The translations under genes were made by a program, and so were the position numbers. The notes below the pieces were generated by a model, which saw only the letters and a program-made list of their open reading frames with translations, was not told the origin of the DNA and ran no database searches. Below are positions 1 to 7,395 of a stretch of 33,691 nucleotides of DNA, piece by piece (position 1 is the first letter of the stretch; every line of letters begins with the position of its first letter). Source of the stretch: Streptomyces afghaniensis 772 (GTDB lineage: Bacteria; Actinomycetota; Actinomycetes; Streptomycetales; Streptomycetaceae); assembly GCA_000415505.1 (NCBI GenBank), contig KE354236.1:1-33691 (forward strand), read 5' to 3'.

Positions 1-22
1 GCCGCCGTGACGAGCAGCACCG

Positions 23-1351
23 TCAGGGACCAGTCGCCACCAGCCGCACCAGCAGCCCGAACAGGCGGATCGTCCGCCTGCCCCCCTGGGCCGCGGGCCG
101 CATCCAGTGGGCGAGGTTGACCACCATGAAGGGCAGCAGCAACAGCCACAGCGCGCGCGTGCCGTTGCCGGAGGTGAGGTTCCCCCAGACGTAGGCCTCG
201 CGAACCAGGCCGTCCCGGCGCTCGGGCTGCGTCTCCGCGTCCACGTCGTCGGCGCGGCGGAAGACGGCCGCGATGTCGTCGCCGGTGATCCGCACCGTGC
301 GCGGATCGTCCAGCATCTCCTGCGGCGTGGTGCCGCCCACCCCGTGGACCAGGAGTTCCAGGGCGGTCCCCGTCTCCTCCGGCCACCGCTCGGCGCCCGT
401 GGCGGGCAGGGTGTCCCTCGACGGTGCGGGCTGCGCCGAAGAGGAGGACGTGCCGGGGCTCCGGGCGAAGTGCGCCCGCTGCCTGCGGGCCCTTTCCCTG
501 GCCTCGAAGTCCTTGGTGGCCTCGAAGGCGCCGGCGAGCAGCGTGCGTGCGGATCGCGTCAGGGGGTGCCGGGCCCCGAGCACGGCGGAAGCGCGTTGGG
601 CCGCCACGGCCAGGACGTCCAGCAGGTGCTCCATGCGTTCGACGCCGCCGTTCATCTCGGCCACGCCGTGCTGGGTCGCCGCGGTGATGACCAGGGCTTC
701 GAGCGCCCGGGGATGGTCGTTTCCCCACATTCCGATCTGCTGCCGGCACACCGCCGTGAGAGTGCGCGCATACGCGCGGGCCCTGCGGTCGTCGCCCTGA
801 GCGCGTGCCGCCCGGAACAGGGTGAACGTCGCACGCAAGCGGAGGTGGAGACGACCACCGCCGCCGTGCGCGAACCAGGTCCCCCGGAGAGCTTGCCGCG
901 CGTACGAACCCGCTCGCGGCCAGTCGTCGTGGTGCGCGGCGACGGCGCCCAGACCGGCGAGGGTGAGCGCCTTGTCGAGTCGGGTCCCGGGGGCGTGCAG
1001 CACGAGTTCGAGGGCCTCGCGGGCCGATTCCCACCGGCCGCTCTCGGCGAAGACGGTGGCCAGTCGGTTGTGCACGGCTCGCCGGTGCCGCCAGGGCACG
1101 CGCTCGGCCGCGACCCACTCGGCGGCGGTGGCCAGAGCTCCGTCCTGTTCCGAGCCGGTTCCCGCCTCTCGCAGCAGCGCCACCCAGTAGGCGAAGTGCC
1201 CGGCGGTGGTGGCGTCCGTGAGGAGCGCGTCGTCGTCGGGCAGTCCCGCCACCGTCTCCCGGAGGGCCGCGAGGGCCGTCTCGTCTCCTGCCACCGCCCG
1301 CTCGGCGACGCTCAGCCGCCGCTGCCACCGCGCCTCCGGGCTCTCAGGCAC
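23..1351 (-). CDS. TPR-like / alpha-beta hydrolase-like membrane protein, probably frameshifted at its 3' end
   Basis: Reads 442 residues from a GTG start that overlaps the stop of the upstream protease gene by 8 bases. Residues about 1-290 are alpha-helical with TPR-like character (paired helices such as RLATVFAESGRWESAREALE). A Ser/Pro/Ala linker follows, then LLVHGVGG at 333-340, resembling the HG oxyanion strand of alpha/beta hydrolases, and a first membrane helix at about 400-416. The frame stops at 23-25 after RLVATGP. Another minus-strand frame over bases 26-1 reads LTVLLVTA, which looks like the next membrane helix; I recall Streptomyces relatives continuing this way. I infer a small indel near 27-34 and continuation beyond the window. 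Third gene of the Trypco1-trypsin operon. Function unknown; an effector or signalling role is inference. Confidence 0.7.
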   Translation of the reverse strand: MPESPEARWQRRLSVAERAVAGDETALAALRETVAGLPDDDALLTDATTAGHFAYWVALLREAGTGSEQDGALATAAEWVAAERVPWRHRRAVHNRLATVFAESGRWESAREALELVLHAPGTRLDKALTLAGLGAVAAHHDDWPRAGSYARQALRGTWFAHGGGGRLHLRLRATFTLFRAARAQGDDRRARAYARTLTAVCRQQIGMWGNDHPRALEALVITAATQHGVAEMNGGVERMEHLLDVLAVAAQRASAVLGARHPLTRSARTLLAGAFEATKDFEARERARRQRAHFARSPGTSSSSAQPAPSRDTLPATGAERWPEETGTALELLVHGVGGTTPQEMLDDPRTVRITGDDIAAVFRRADDVDAETQPERRDGLVREAYVWGNLTSGNGTRALWLLLLPFMVVNLAHWMRPAAQGGRRTIRLFGLLVRLVATGP

Positions 1352-2201
1352 CGCCGCCCCCGTCGCCCAGCAGACGCTCGCGCAGCATCCGAAGGGCCGA
1401 GCGTCGCTCCTCGTCGGCGACCGCCCGCGGTATCACAGCGGACTCCTCCCACTCCCGGATGCGCCGTAGGTAAAGATCAGCGTTGGTGACGAGGCTCTGC
1501 GCCGCCTCTTCGCGTTCCTCGCTCCGGCGCGGCCGTGGGACGAGCTCCTGACGCCCGGGCCGGGACGTCAGCTCCTTCAGGCGTTCCATGTGGAACGCGG
1601 AGAAGACCTCGAAGGCGTGCAGCACGGAGGCGGCGACCAGCACATTGGTCCCCGACACGTGGTCTTCCCTGCTGAGCTGCTGTTCCATGAGGATGCCGAC
1701 CACCGACCGTTCCTCCGGCTCCGGCTCCCCCGGGCTTCCGGCGTCGGTGTCCACGGGGCTTCCCGAGTAACCCGAGTAGTCACCCAGCTCCTGCTCCACG
1801 GTGAGCTGCACGCCGGTGAAGGCACCGCCCGCCCTGCTGCGATAGCGATAGGGGACGTGAGTGATGCGGCCGCTGAGCTGAGTGTTCTCGCCCGGCGGCG
1901 CGTACGCGCCGCGCCATGCGACACCGGGTCGTGGCCGGTCCGTCGGGGACGCGAGGGGCAGGCGGTGCGAGTGGGCCTCCGCCACGGCGATCAGGGCGAG
2001 ATCGACATCCTCAGCCACATCGCAGAGCCACCCGTGTACCCGGCGTCCGTCGGCCAGTTCGAGGACGAGCCGGGCGTCGTCCGACGAACGCCGGCGCAGG
2101 CAGTGCAGGGCGGTGAGGACGTACTCGCGCGTCAGCAGGAAACCGGCACCCAGGTGCCGGTCCTCCTCACCGATGTGTACCCAGTACTCCTGATCACTCA
2201 C
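1344..2201 (-). CDS. Trypsin-like serine protease domain protein
   Basis: 285 residues from a GTG start (2199-2201) that overlaps the Trypco1-type gene stop as GTGA. A chymotrypsin-fold triad is visible: His33 in TALHC, Asp67 in DVDLALI and Ser148 in GYSGSPV. No signal peptide is present, so it probably acts in the cytoplasm. After the protease domain (about 1-200) comes a charged helical tail (about 205-285) rich in Arg and Glu. Such cytoplasmic trypsins co-occur with Trypco proteins in actinobacteria and are proposed to act in NTP-independent or regulated conflict systems; the substrate is unknown. Middle gene of a three-gene coupled set. Confidence 0.85.
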   Translation of the reverse strand: MSDQEYWVHIGEEDRHLGAGFLLTREYVLTALHCLRRRSSDDARLVLELADGRRVHGWLCDVAEDVDLALIAVAEAHSHRLPLASPTDRPRPGVAWRGAYAPPGENTQLSGRITHVPYRYRSRAGGAFTGVQLTVEQELGDYSGYSGSPVDTDAGSPGEPEPEERSVVGILMEQQLSREDHVSGTNVLVAASVLHAFEVFSAFHMERLKELTSRPGRQELVPRPRRSEEREEAAQSLVTNADLYLRRIREWEESAVIPRAVADEERRSALRMLRERLLGDGGGGA

Positions 2202-2533
2202 GGAGCGCCGGCACTCCGCTCCACCGTGAGCGTCACCTCGAAAGAGGCCTCGGCGGAGGCCTTCGAGAGGATCACTCCGGCCTCCGCGCCGAGCGTGAGC
2301 CCGAAGACCACCTGCATGCTGGTGACCGCCCAGCCCTGGCGCTCGGCCACCTGCGCCAGTGAGTCCTGCGCGATGGCGGACGCCTGCACGATCGCTTCCT
2401 GGACCTCTCCCGCGCGGTCGTCCAACGGCGCCGAGAGCCGCGACCTGCTCCCGATCTGCCGTGCTCCATGGGAGTCCAGCTCAACGGTCTCCACCCGCAC
2501 CACCGCCGGGCCACCGCTCGCTTGTTCCGTCAC
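2198..2533 (-). CDS. Trypco1-type (trypsin-co-occurring domain 1, CU044_2847-like) protein
   Basis: 111 residues from GTG at 2531-2533, chosen because a strong GGGGGAGGGGAG Shine-Dalgarno lies 6-7 bases upstream; a TTG at 2554 would place that site inside the gene. An N-terminal strand segment (VVRVETVELD) is followed by a long helix (about 38-66) and then a beta-rich end at 75-103 with VVFGLTLGAEAGVILSKASA and SFEVTLT. This is the pattern I recognise from Trypco1 proteins found beside cytoplasmic trypsins. It is first in the operon, overlaps the protease gene by four bases, and is likely made in balance with it. A possible -10 (TACGCT, bases 2577-2572) lies about 40 bases upstream without a good -35, so co-transcription with msrB is also possible. 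Molecular role unknown. Confidence 0.8.
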   Translation of the reverse strand: MTEQASGGPAVVRVETVELDSHGARQIGSRSRLSAPLDDRAGEVQEAIVQASAIAQDSLAQVAERQGWAVTSMQVVFGLTLGAEAGVILSKASAEASFEVTLTVERSAGAP

Positions 2534-2625
2534 GACAACTCCCCTCCCCCGCAACCGCGTTGATCACTCTCAGCGTAGACTCCGCCGAGTCCTGGCGCGG
2601 CGGGACGGGGAGGTCCGTGACGGGC

Positions 2626-3033
2626 TCAGCCCTCCTCGGGCGCCAGCCGCAGCGCGATGCTGTTGATGCAGTACCGCTGATCGGTGGGCGTCGGATACCC
2701 CTCACCCTCGAACACGTGCCCGAGGTGGGAGCCGCAGCGGGCGCAGCGCACCTCCGTGCGGACCATGCCGTGGGAACGGTCCTCGATCAGTTCCACCGCG
2801 TCGGTGTCCTTCGGGTCGAAGAAGGACGGCCAGCCGCAGTGGGACTCGAACTTCGTGTCGGAGGTGAACAGCTCCGCGCCGCAGGCGCGGCAGGAGTAGA
2901 CGCCCCGGGTCTTGGTGTCGGTGTACTCACCGGTGAAGGCGGGCTCCGTCGCCGCCTGGCGCAGGACCGCGTACTCGCCCGGGGTGAGCTCCGCGCGCCA
3001 CTGCTCGTCCGGCTTCTCGACGTCGTACGGCAT
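2626..3033 (-). CDS. msrB: Peptide-methionine (R)-S-oxide reductase MsrB
   Basis: 135 residues, normal for a single-domain MsrB. It reduces methionine-R-sulfoxide in proteins with thioredoxin-type reductant, in the cytoplasm. Two zinc-binding pairs are present, CRAC (Cys48, Cys51) and CARC (Cys97, Cys100). The catalytic cysteine is Cys122 in RYCINS, and Cys66 in SHCGWPSF is the likely resolving cysteine. The HLGHVF signature is at 103-108. It starts 14 bases after the murC stop on the same strand, so it is probably co-transcribed with murC. Confidence 0.97.
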   Translation of the reverse strand: MPYDVEKPDEQWRAELTPGEYAVLRQAATEPAFTGEYTDTKTRGVYSCRACGAELFTSDTKFESHCGWPSFFDPKDTDAVELIEDRSHGMVRTEVRCARCGSHLGHVFEGEGYPTPTDQRYCINSIALRLAPEEG

Positions 3034-3047
3034 GAGCCTCCAGCCCC

Positions 3048-4439
3048 TCAGTTCGACAGACGGTCCAGGATGCGCGGGCCGAGGTCGGTGACGTCGCCCG
3101 CTCCCATGGTGAGAACGAGATCCCCCGGCTTCGCCATTCCCGCGACCACTGCGGGCACGTCCGCCTTGTCGTGCACCGGCGTCACGTCCGCGCCCGCCGC
3201 CCGGGCCGCCTCGATGATCAGCTCGCTGGTCACGCCGGGGATCGGGTCCTCACGTGCCGGGTAGATGTCCAGCACGACCGAGGCGTCCGCCAGGGCCAGG
3301 GACTGCCCCATCTCCTTGCCCAGCTCCTGGGTCCGCGAGAAGAGGTGCGGCTGGAAGACGACCAGGATCCGGGCGTCGCCCGCCGCCCCGCGCATGGCCT
3401 CCAGGTCGGCGGTCATCTCGGTGGGGTGGTGCGCGTAGGAGTCGATGACCTGCACCCCCGCGGCCTCGCCCTTGAGCTGCAGCCGCCGCTTCACGCCCGT
3501 GTACGCCGCGAGCGCCGGGGCCAGCTCCTCGGCGGGGACGCCGAGCGCCACGCCCGCCGCGAGCGCGGCCACCGCGTTGTGCGCGTAGTGGCGGCCGGGC
3601 ACGGAGACCGTGAAGGTCAGCTCCTTGCCCTCCAGCACCACGGTGACCTCGCTCTTGAGGCCCTGCGGCACGACCGACAGGATGCGCACGCCGGCGTCCG
3701 CGGACTCGCCGTACGTCACCACCCGCACGCCGCGACCCGCGACCCGTCGCGTCAGCTCCCGCGCGCCTTCGTGGTCAGCGGTGATCACCAGCGTGCCGCC
3801 CTCGGTGACGCGGTCCACGAACGTCTCGAACGACTCGTAGATCTCGTCCATCGACGCGTAGTTGGCATGGTGGTCGAGTTCGACGTTGAGGACGATCGCG
3901 ACCTCGGGCGCGTACTTGTGGAAGCTGCGGTCCGACTCGTCCGCCTCGGCGACGAAGATCTCGCCCTCGCCGTGCAGCGCGTTGGATCCGGGCGCGTCCA
4001 GGTCCCCGCCGATCGCGTACGACGGCTTCAGGCCCAGCTCGCTCAGCGACACCGCCAGCATGGAGGTCGTGGTCGTCTTGCCGTGCGTACCGGCGACCGC
4101 GATCGGGCGCAGGCCCTCCATCAGGGCCGCGAGCGCGTCGGAGCGGTGCACGACGGGGATGCCGAGCTCGGCCGCGCGCGCCAGCTCGGGGTTGTCCTGC
4201 CGGATCGCCGAGGACACGACGACACAGCTGGCGTCGTCGGCCAGGTGCTCCGCGGCGTGCCCGATGCGCACCGTCACGCCCAGCGCCCGCAGCGCCTCGG
4301 CCGTCGCCGACTCCCTGGCGTCGCTGCCCGCCACGACGGCCCCACGCTGCGCGAGGATCTTCGCGATCCCCGACATCCCGGCCCCACCGATGCCGATGAA
4401 GTGCGGTCGGTCCATGGCGGTGGGAAGGCCGGGTGCCAT
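3048..4439 (-). CDS. murC: UDP-N-acetylmuramate--L-alanine ligase MurC
   Basis: 463 residues from ATG at 4437-4439; AGGGAG six bases upstream decides this start over an in-frame one 39 bases earlier. MurC adds L-alanine to UDP-MurNAc using ATP, the first peptide step of cytoplasmic peptidoglycan precursor synthesis. The N-terminal Rossmann motif GIGGAGMSG is at about 16-24 and the Mur-ligase P-loop GTHGKTTTT at 117-125. The C-terminal domain shows DSYAHHPTEM and QPHLFSRT. It lies apart from the main division/cell-wall cluster expected elsewhere, as is usual for Streptomyces murC. The gene upstream on the same strand ends 81 bases away; msrB follows closely. Confidence 0.97.
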   Translation of the reverse strand: MAPGLPTAMDRPHFIGIGGAGMSGIAKILAQRGAVVAGSDARESATAEALRALGVTVRIGHAAEHLADDASCVVVSSAIRQDNPELARAAELGIPVVHRSDALAALMEGLRPIAVAGTHGKTTTTSMLAVSLSELGLKPSYAIGGDLDAPGSNALHGEGEIFVAEADESDRSFHKYAPEVAIVLNVELDHHANYASMDEIYESFETFVDRVTEGGTLVITADHEGARELTRRVAGRGVRVVTYGESADAGVRILSVVPQGLKSEVTVVLEGKELTFTVSVPGRHYAHNAVAALAAGVALGVPAEELAPALAAYTGVKRRLQLKGEAAGVQVIDSYAHHPTEMTADLEAMRGAAGDARILVVFQPHLFSRTQELGKEMGQSLALADASVVLDIYPAREDPIPGVTSELIIEAARAAGADVTPVHDKADVPAVVAGMAKPGDLVLTMGAGDVTDLGPRILDRLSN

Positions 4440-4520
4440 GCGTGTCTCCCTGTACGTGTGCGGAACGTTCAGCGGCACAGCCTATGCCGAAGCGTTTACC
4501 GATGCTGACACCGTCGGGAG

Positions 4521-4994
4521 CTACGCCTTGCTGTGCGAGAACAGCTTCAGCACCGGCACCCCCACCTTGTGCCGGGCCCGGGAGGCCCAGTCCCGGTGGA
4601 AGAACTCCTCCACGTAATGGGGGTCGGTCAGCACGATGACCTCGTCCGCGCCGGCCTCCTCCACCAGGGACTTCAGCGCGTCCAGCGGATGGTCCTCGAT
4701 CAGCCGCCCCTCGGCCCCGCTCCCGGATGCCCGCAGCGCCGCGAGCGAGACCTCCAGCGCCCGCTGCCCGACGCTCAGCGCGTCCTCGCCCTCGGGCGTC
4801 TCGCCCTCGCGGACGGCCTCGTCGAGCTCGCCGAGCGCGACGTCGTCGATGGCCCGCAGCAGCCGGTCCGCCTGCTCGCCGCGCGGCTGGAGCAGCACCT
4901 GGAAGGAGACCGGCTCCTCCCCGTGCAAGGTCGTGACGAACTCCACGTCGGCGGACGTCAGGGCCTTCTCGATCATCAAAACGCTTGTGAACAC
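4521..4994 (-). CDS. Small universal-stress-like cytoplasmic protein (often mislabelled indole-3-glycerol phosphate synthase)
   Basis: 157 residues from GTG at 4992-4994, with AAGGGG about seven bases upstream; a longer reading to 5135 gives a basic, low-complexity N-terminus that I reject. The N-terminal part (MIEKALTSADVEFVTTLHGEE) contains helix and strand. The C-terminal part, GADEVIVLTDPHYVEEFF then HKVGVPVLKLF, resembles the last strands of a universal-stress-protein Rossmann fold, where a small hydrophobic strand such as VPVLKL ends the domain. I recall relatives carrying an indole-3-glycerol phosphate synthase label, but the protein is too short for that barrel and lacks its motifs. 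It lies upstream of murC on the same strand. Role unknown. Confidence 0.8.
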   Translation of the reverse strand: MFTSVLMIEKALTSADVEFVTTLHGEEPVSFQVLLQPRGEQADRLLRAIDDVALGELDEAVREGETPEGEDALSVGQRALEVSLAALRASGSGAEGRLIEDHPLDALKSLVEEAGADEVIVLTDPHYVEEFFHRDWASRARHKVGVPVLKLFSHSKA

Positions 4995-5246
4995 CAGGCG
5001 CCCCTTCTGCTCCCGGGGGCCCGCGGCCCCACTCCTCCGTGGGCCGCGCCGGGCCCTGCGGAAACCATCCTGCCCCGTGGTCGCACGGGCACTGCCGGAT
5101 CCAGTGTGCCCTCCGGAAACCAACCGGAACGGCACATTCTGTCGATTACCGGACCGGCGACGACCATCGCACCGATTCCGGGCCCACCGGCCGGTCCGAC
5201 CGTGCGGCCGCCGACACCTGTACCCCGTGCCGGGCGATTCAGTACG

Positions 5247-6062
5247 TCAGGACCGGCCGTAGCGCGTGTACAGGAAGCCGTCCTCCTCCAGCATCGACAC
5301 CAGCCTGAAGCGCTGCGGCACCGTGACCGCGGGCCCTCCGGCGATGCGCTGCGCGTCGCCCGCGGTGAGCATCGGGGAGACGGTCAGGCACAGCTCGTCG
5401 AGCACACCGGCCGCCACCAGTTGCCCGAGCAGCCGCGGACCGCCCTCGGTCAGCAGCCGGGTGTGGCCGAGGCCGGCGAGGGCCTGGACCGCACGGGCGG
5501 GGTCCACGCCGATGCCGTCCCCGGCGGTGACCACCCGGGCGCCCGCCTTCTCGGCGGCCGCGACCCGGTCCGGGGCTGCCGAGGCTCCCGTGAGGATCAG
5601 GGTGGGCACCAGGGGCGAGGTGAACAGGGGCAGCGAGAAGTCCAGGTCCAGGCTGGCGGAGACCACCGCGATCGCGGGTGCGGGGCCCTGCCCGGCCGCC
5701 TCCCGCTGCTCCGCGAACTCGGCACGCGCGCGTGCCGGCCGGTACCCCTCCTGGCGCACCGTCTGCGCGCCGACGACCACGACGTCCGCCAGCGCCCGCA
5801 GCGTGCCGAAGATCCGCATGTCGGTCTTGCTGGAGATGGGCTGCGAACGGCCGTCGTGCTGGGCGGCCCCGTCCAGCGTGGACACCATGTTGGCGCGCAG
5901 CCACGGCAGCGGCCCGCCGGGCCCCGCCGCGGGATAGGCGTACGCGGCGGCCAGCTCGGCCGTACTCCACTCCCGCCCGGCCCCGTCGCGGCCCTCCTCC
6001 CCGGGCGTCCCGCCCGAGTCCGGAGCTGCTGTTTCATCGGTCACAGGGAACAGACGTCGCAT
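5247..6062 (-). CDS. Pyrimidine reductase family protein (RibD C-terminal / dihydrofolate-reductase-like fold)
   Basis: 271 residues from ATG at 6060-6062 (MRRLFPVTDE), chosen over a long upstream extension that would run through the divergent zapE start. The RibD-C signature region is clear: ANMVSTLDGAAQHDGRS with the conserved Asp, then ISSKTDMRIFGTLRALADVVVVGAQTVR; later ILTGAS, and RLLTEGGPRLLGQLVAAG for the NADPH-binding end. RibD-C proteins reduce 5-amino-6-ribosylamino-pyrimidinedione 5'-phosphate in riboflavin synthesis. This is a stand-alone copy with no deaminase domain and no rib genes beside it, so the substrate may be different. Its start is 37 bases from the divergent zapE gene. 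Confidence 0.88.
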   Translation of the reverse strand: MRRLFPVTDETAAPDSGGTPGEEGRDGAGREWSTAELAAAYAYPAAGPGGPLPWLRANMVSTLDGAAQHDGRSQPISSKTDMRIFGTLRALADVVVVGAQTVRQEGYRPARARAEFAEQREAAGQGPAPAIAVVSASLDLDFSLPLFTSPLVPTLILTGASAAPDRVAAAEKAGARVVTAGDGIGVDPARAVQALAGLGHTRLLTEGGPRLLGQLVAAGVLDELCLTVSPMLTAGDAQRIAGGPAVTVPQRFRLVSMLEEDGFLYTRYGRS

Positions 6063-6085
6063 GCCGTGCAGTGTTCCACGCGCCG

Positions 6086-6091
6086 TAGCAT
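6086..6091 (+). promoter_or_regulatory. Candidate -10 (TAGCAT) for a leaderless zapE transcript
   Basis: TAGCAT fits the actinobacterial TANNNT -10 and ends eight bases before the GTG at 6100, the spacing expected when transcription starts on the first base of the start codon. No Shine-Dalgarno is present before that GTG. No convincing -35 was seen. Confidence 0.45.
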
Positions 6092-6099
6092 GGTGAACC

Positions 6100-7197
6100 G
6101 TGTCTCCTTCTCCCGTCCCTTCCGGAACCGGCCCGATAACCGACGCGGCCCCGCTCTCCCTGTGCGCCCGTGAGCCGCACGTGCCCGCGGATCGGCTGGT
6201 GGCCGAGATGGTGCCGCCGCCGCGGTTCGACTCGGTGCGTTTCAGCACGTACATCCCGGACCCGAACCAGCCCAGCCAGACGGAGGCCGTCCGGGTCCTG
6301 GAGGGCTTCGCGGCGGGACTGGGCGGGACGGCCGACTCGGGCAGGCGGCGGCTGTTCGGATTCGGCAGGGCGCCGAAGAAGGCCCCGGCCGGCCCGCGCG
6401 GTGTCTACCTCGACGGTGGTTACGGCGTCGGCAAGACCCACCTGCTGGCGTCCCTCTGGCACGCCACCCCGGCCGAGCCCGCGCTCAAGGCGTTCGGCAC
6501 CTTCGTGGAACTGACCAACCTGGTCGGCGCCCTCGGGTTCCAGCAGACCGTGCAGACCCTGTCCGGCCACCGCCTGCTGTGCATCGACGAGTTCGAGCTC
6601 GACGACCCCGGCGACACCGTCCTGGTCTCCACGCTGCTCGGCAAGCTCGTCGACGCGGGCGTCGCGCTCGCCGCCACCTCCAACACGCTGCCCGGCAAGC
6701 TCGGTGAGGGCCGGTTCGCCGCGGCCGACTTCCTGCGCGAGATCCAGGGCCTGTCGGCCCACTTCCGCGCCCTGCGCATCGACGGCGAGGACTACCGTCA
6801 CCGCGGCCTGCCCGAGGCGCCGCCGCCGTACTCCGACGAACAGGTGACCAAGGCGGCGCACGCCACCGAGGGCGCGTCCCTCGACGCGTTCTCGCCCCTC
6901 CTGGAACACCTGGCCCGGGTCCACCCCAGCCGGTACGGCGCTCTGACCGACGGGATCAAGGCCGTCTGCCTCACCGGTGTGCGGCCGGTTCCCGACCAGT
7001 CGACGGCGCTCCGGCTCGTCGTCCTCGCGGACCGGCTCTACGACCGTGAAGTGCCCGTGCTGGCCTCGGGTCTGCCCTTCGACCAGCTGTTCAGCGAGGA
7101 GATGCTGAACGGCGGCTACCGCAAGAAGTACTTCCGGGCCATCTCCCGGCTCACCGCCCTGGCCCGCGACGCGGCCACGTTGGCGAACTCTCGGTAA
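6100..7197 (+). CDS. zapE: ZapE/AFG1-like cell-division ATPase
   Basis: 365 residues from GTG at 6100. AFG1/ZapE ATPases are AAA+-like P-loop proteins; the E. coli member acts at the FtsZ ring and mitochondrial AFG1 in protein quality control. Walker A is DGGYGVGKTHLL at 105-116 and Walker B LLCIDEFEL at 159-167, followed by a sensor region AATSNTLPGKLGEGRF near 190. The DEF of Walker B and the GGYGVGKTHL loop are diagnostic. Length is normal for the family. Transcribed divergently from the reductase gene with a 37-base gap; a strong hairpin lies about 95 bases after the stop. Confidence 0.92.
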   Translation: MSPSPVPSGTGPITDAAPLSLCAREPHVPADRLVAEMVPPPRFDSVRFSTYIPDPNQPSQTEAVRVLEGFAAGLGGTADSGRRRLFGFGRAPKKAPAGPRGVYLDGGYGVGKTHLLASLWHATPAEPALKAFGTFVELTNLVGALGFQQTVQTLSGHRLLCIDEFELDDPGDTVLVSTLLGKLVDAGVALAATSNTLPGKLGEGRFAAADFLREIQGLSAHFRALRIDGEDYRHRGLPEAPPPYSDEQVTKAAHATEGASLDAFSPLLEHLARVHPSRYGALTDGIKAVCLTGVRPVPDQSTALRLVVLADRLYDREVPVLASGLPFDQLFSEEMLNGGYRKKYFRAISRLTALARDAATLANSR

Positions 7198-7293
7198 CCA
7201 CAACCCCCATATCGTGCCAACCGCCGTACGGCAAGGGGTGGTTCAAGCCAACCCGCCTACGGTTTTCAGGCTCTCTTCAGCTTGAAACGTTAA

Positions 7294-7325
7294 GTTAACC
7301 CTGCAAACGACTTTGCAGGGTTAAC
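7294..7325. terminator. Perfect 14-bp inverted repeat, probable terminator after zapE
   Basis: GTTAACCCTGCAAA, loop CGAC, then the exact complement, followed by GTGTTTCTT. The stem lies in an AT-richer island and the GTTAA at its 5' base is duplicated just upstream, allowing an alternative longer pairing with a 5-base bulge. It probably ends zapE transcription and insulates the next promoter; an operator role is possible. Confidence 0.6.
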
Positions 7326-7332
7326 GTGTTTC

Positions 7333-7371
7333 TTGACCAGCAGTTGACCAAGTGTTGGTCAGCGCTAGATG
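7333..7371 (+). promoter_or_regulatory. Promoter with overlapping dyad operator upstream of the secreted-protein/carbonic anhydrase/SulP genes
   Basis: A -35 TTGACC at 7344-7349 and a -10-like TAGATG at 7366-7371 are 16 bases apart. The -35 lies inside a perfect dyad, TGACCAA-GTG-TTGGTCA (7345-7361), and TTGACCA is also present 11 bases upstream at 7333-7339. A protein on the dyad would cover the -35, suggesting repression. The regulator is unknown. Confidence 0.55.
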
Positions 7372-7395
7372 TGCGAATCACCTGAAGGGGGGCGC

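Noticed and set aside
107..1489. Long plus-strand open frame opposite the TPR/hydrolase gene
   Set aside because: Product is Arg/Gly/Pro low complexity with no domain; it is antisense to a gene with clear motifs and arises from third-position GC bias.
4521..4994. Indole-3-glycerol phosphate synthase label for the gene upstream of murC
   Set aside because: 157 residues are too few for the barrel, and no phosphate-binding or catalytic motifs of TrpC are visible; a stress-protein-like fold fits better.
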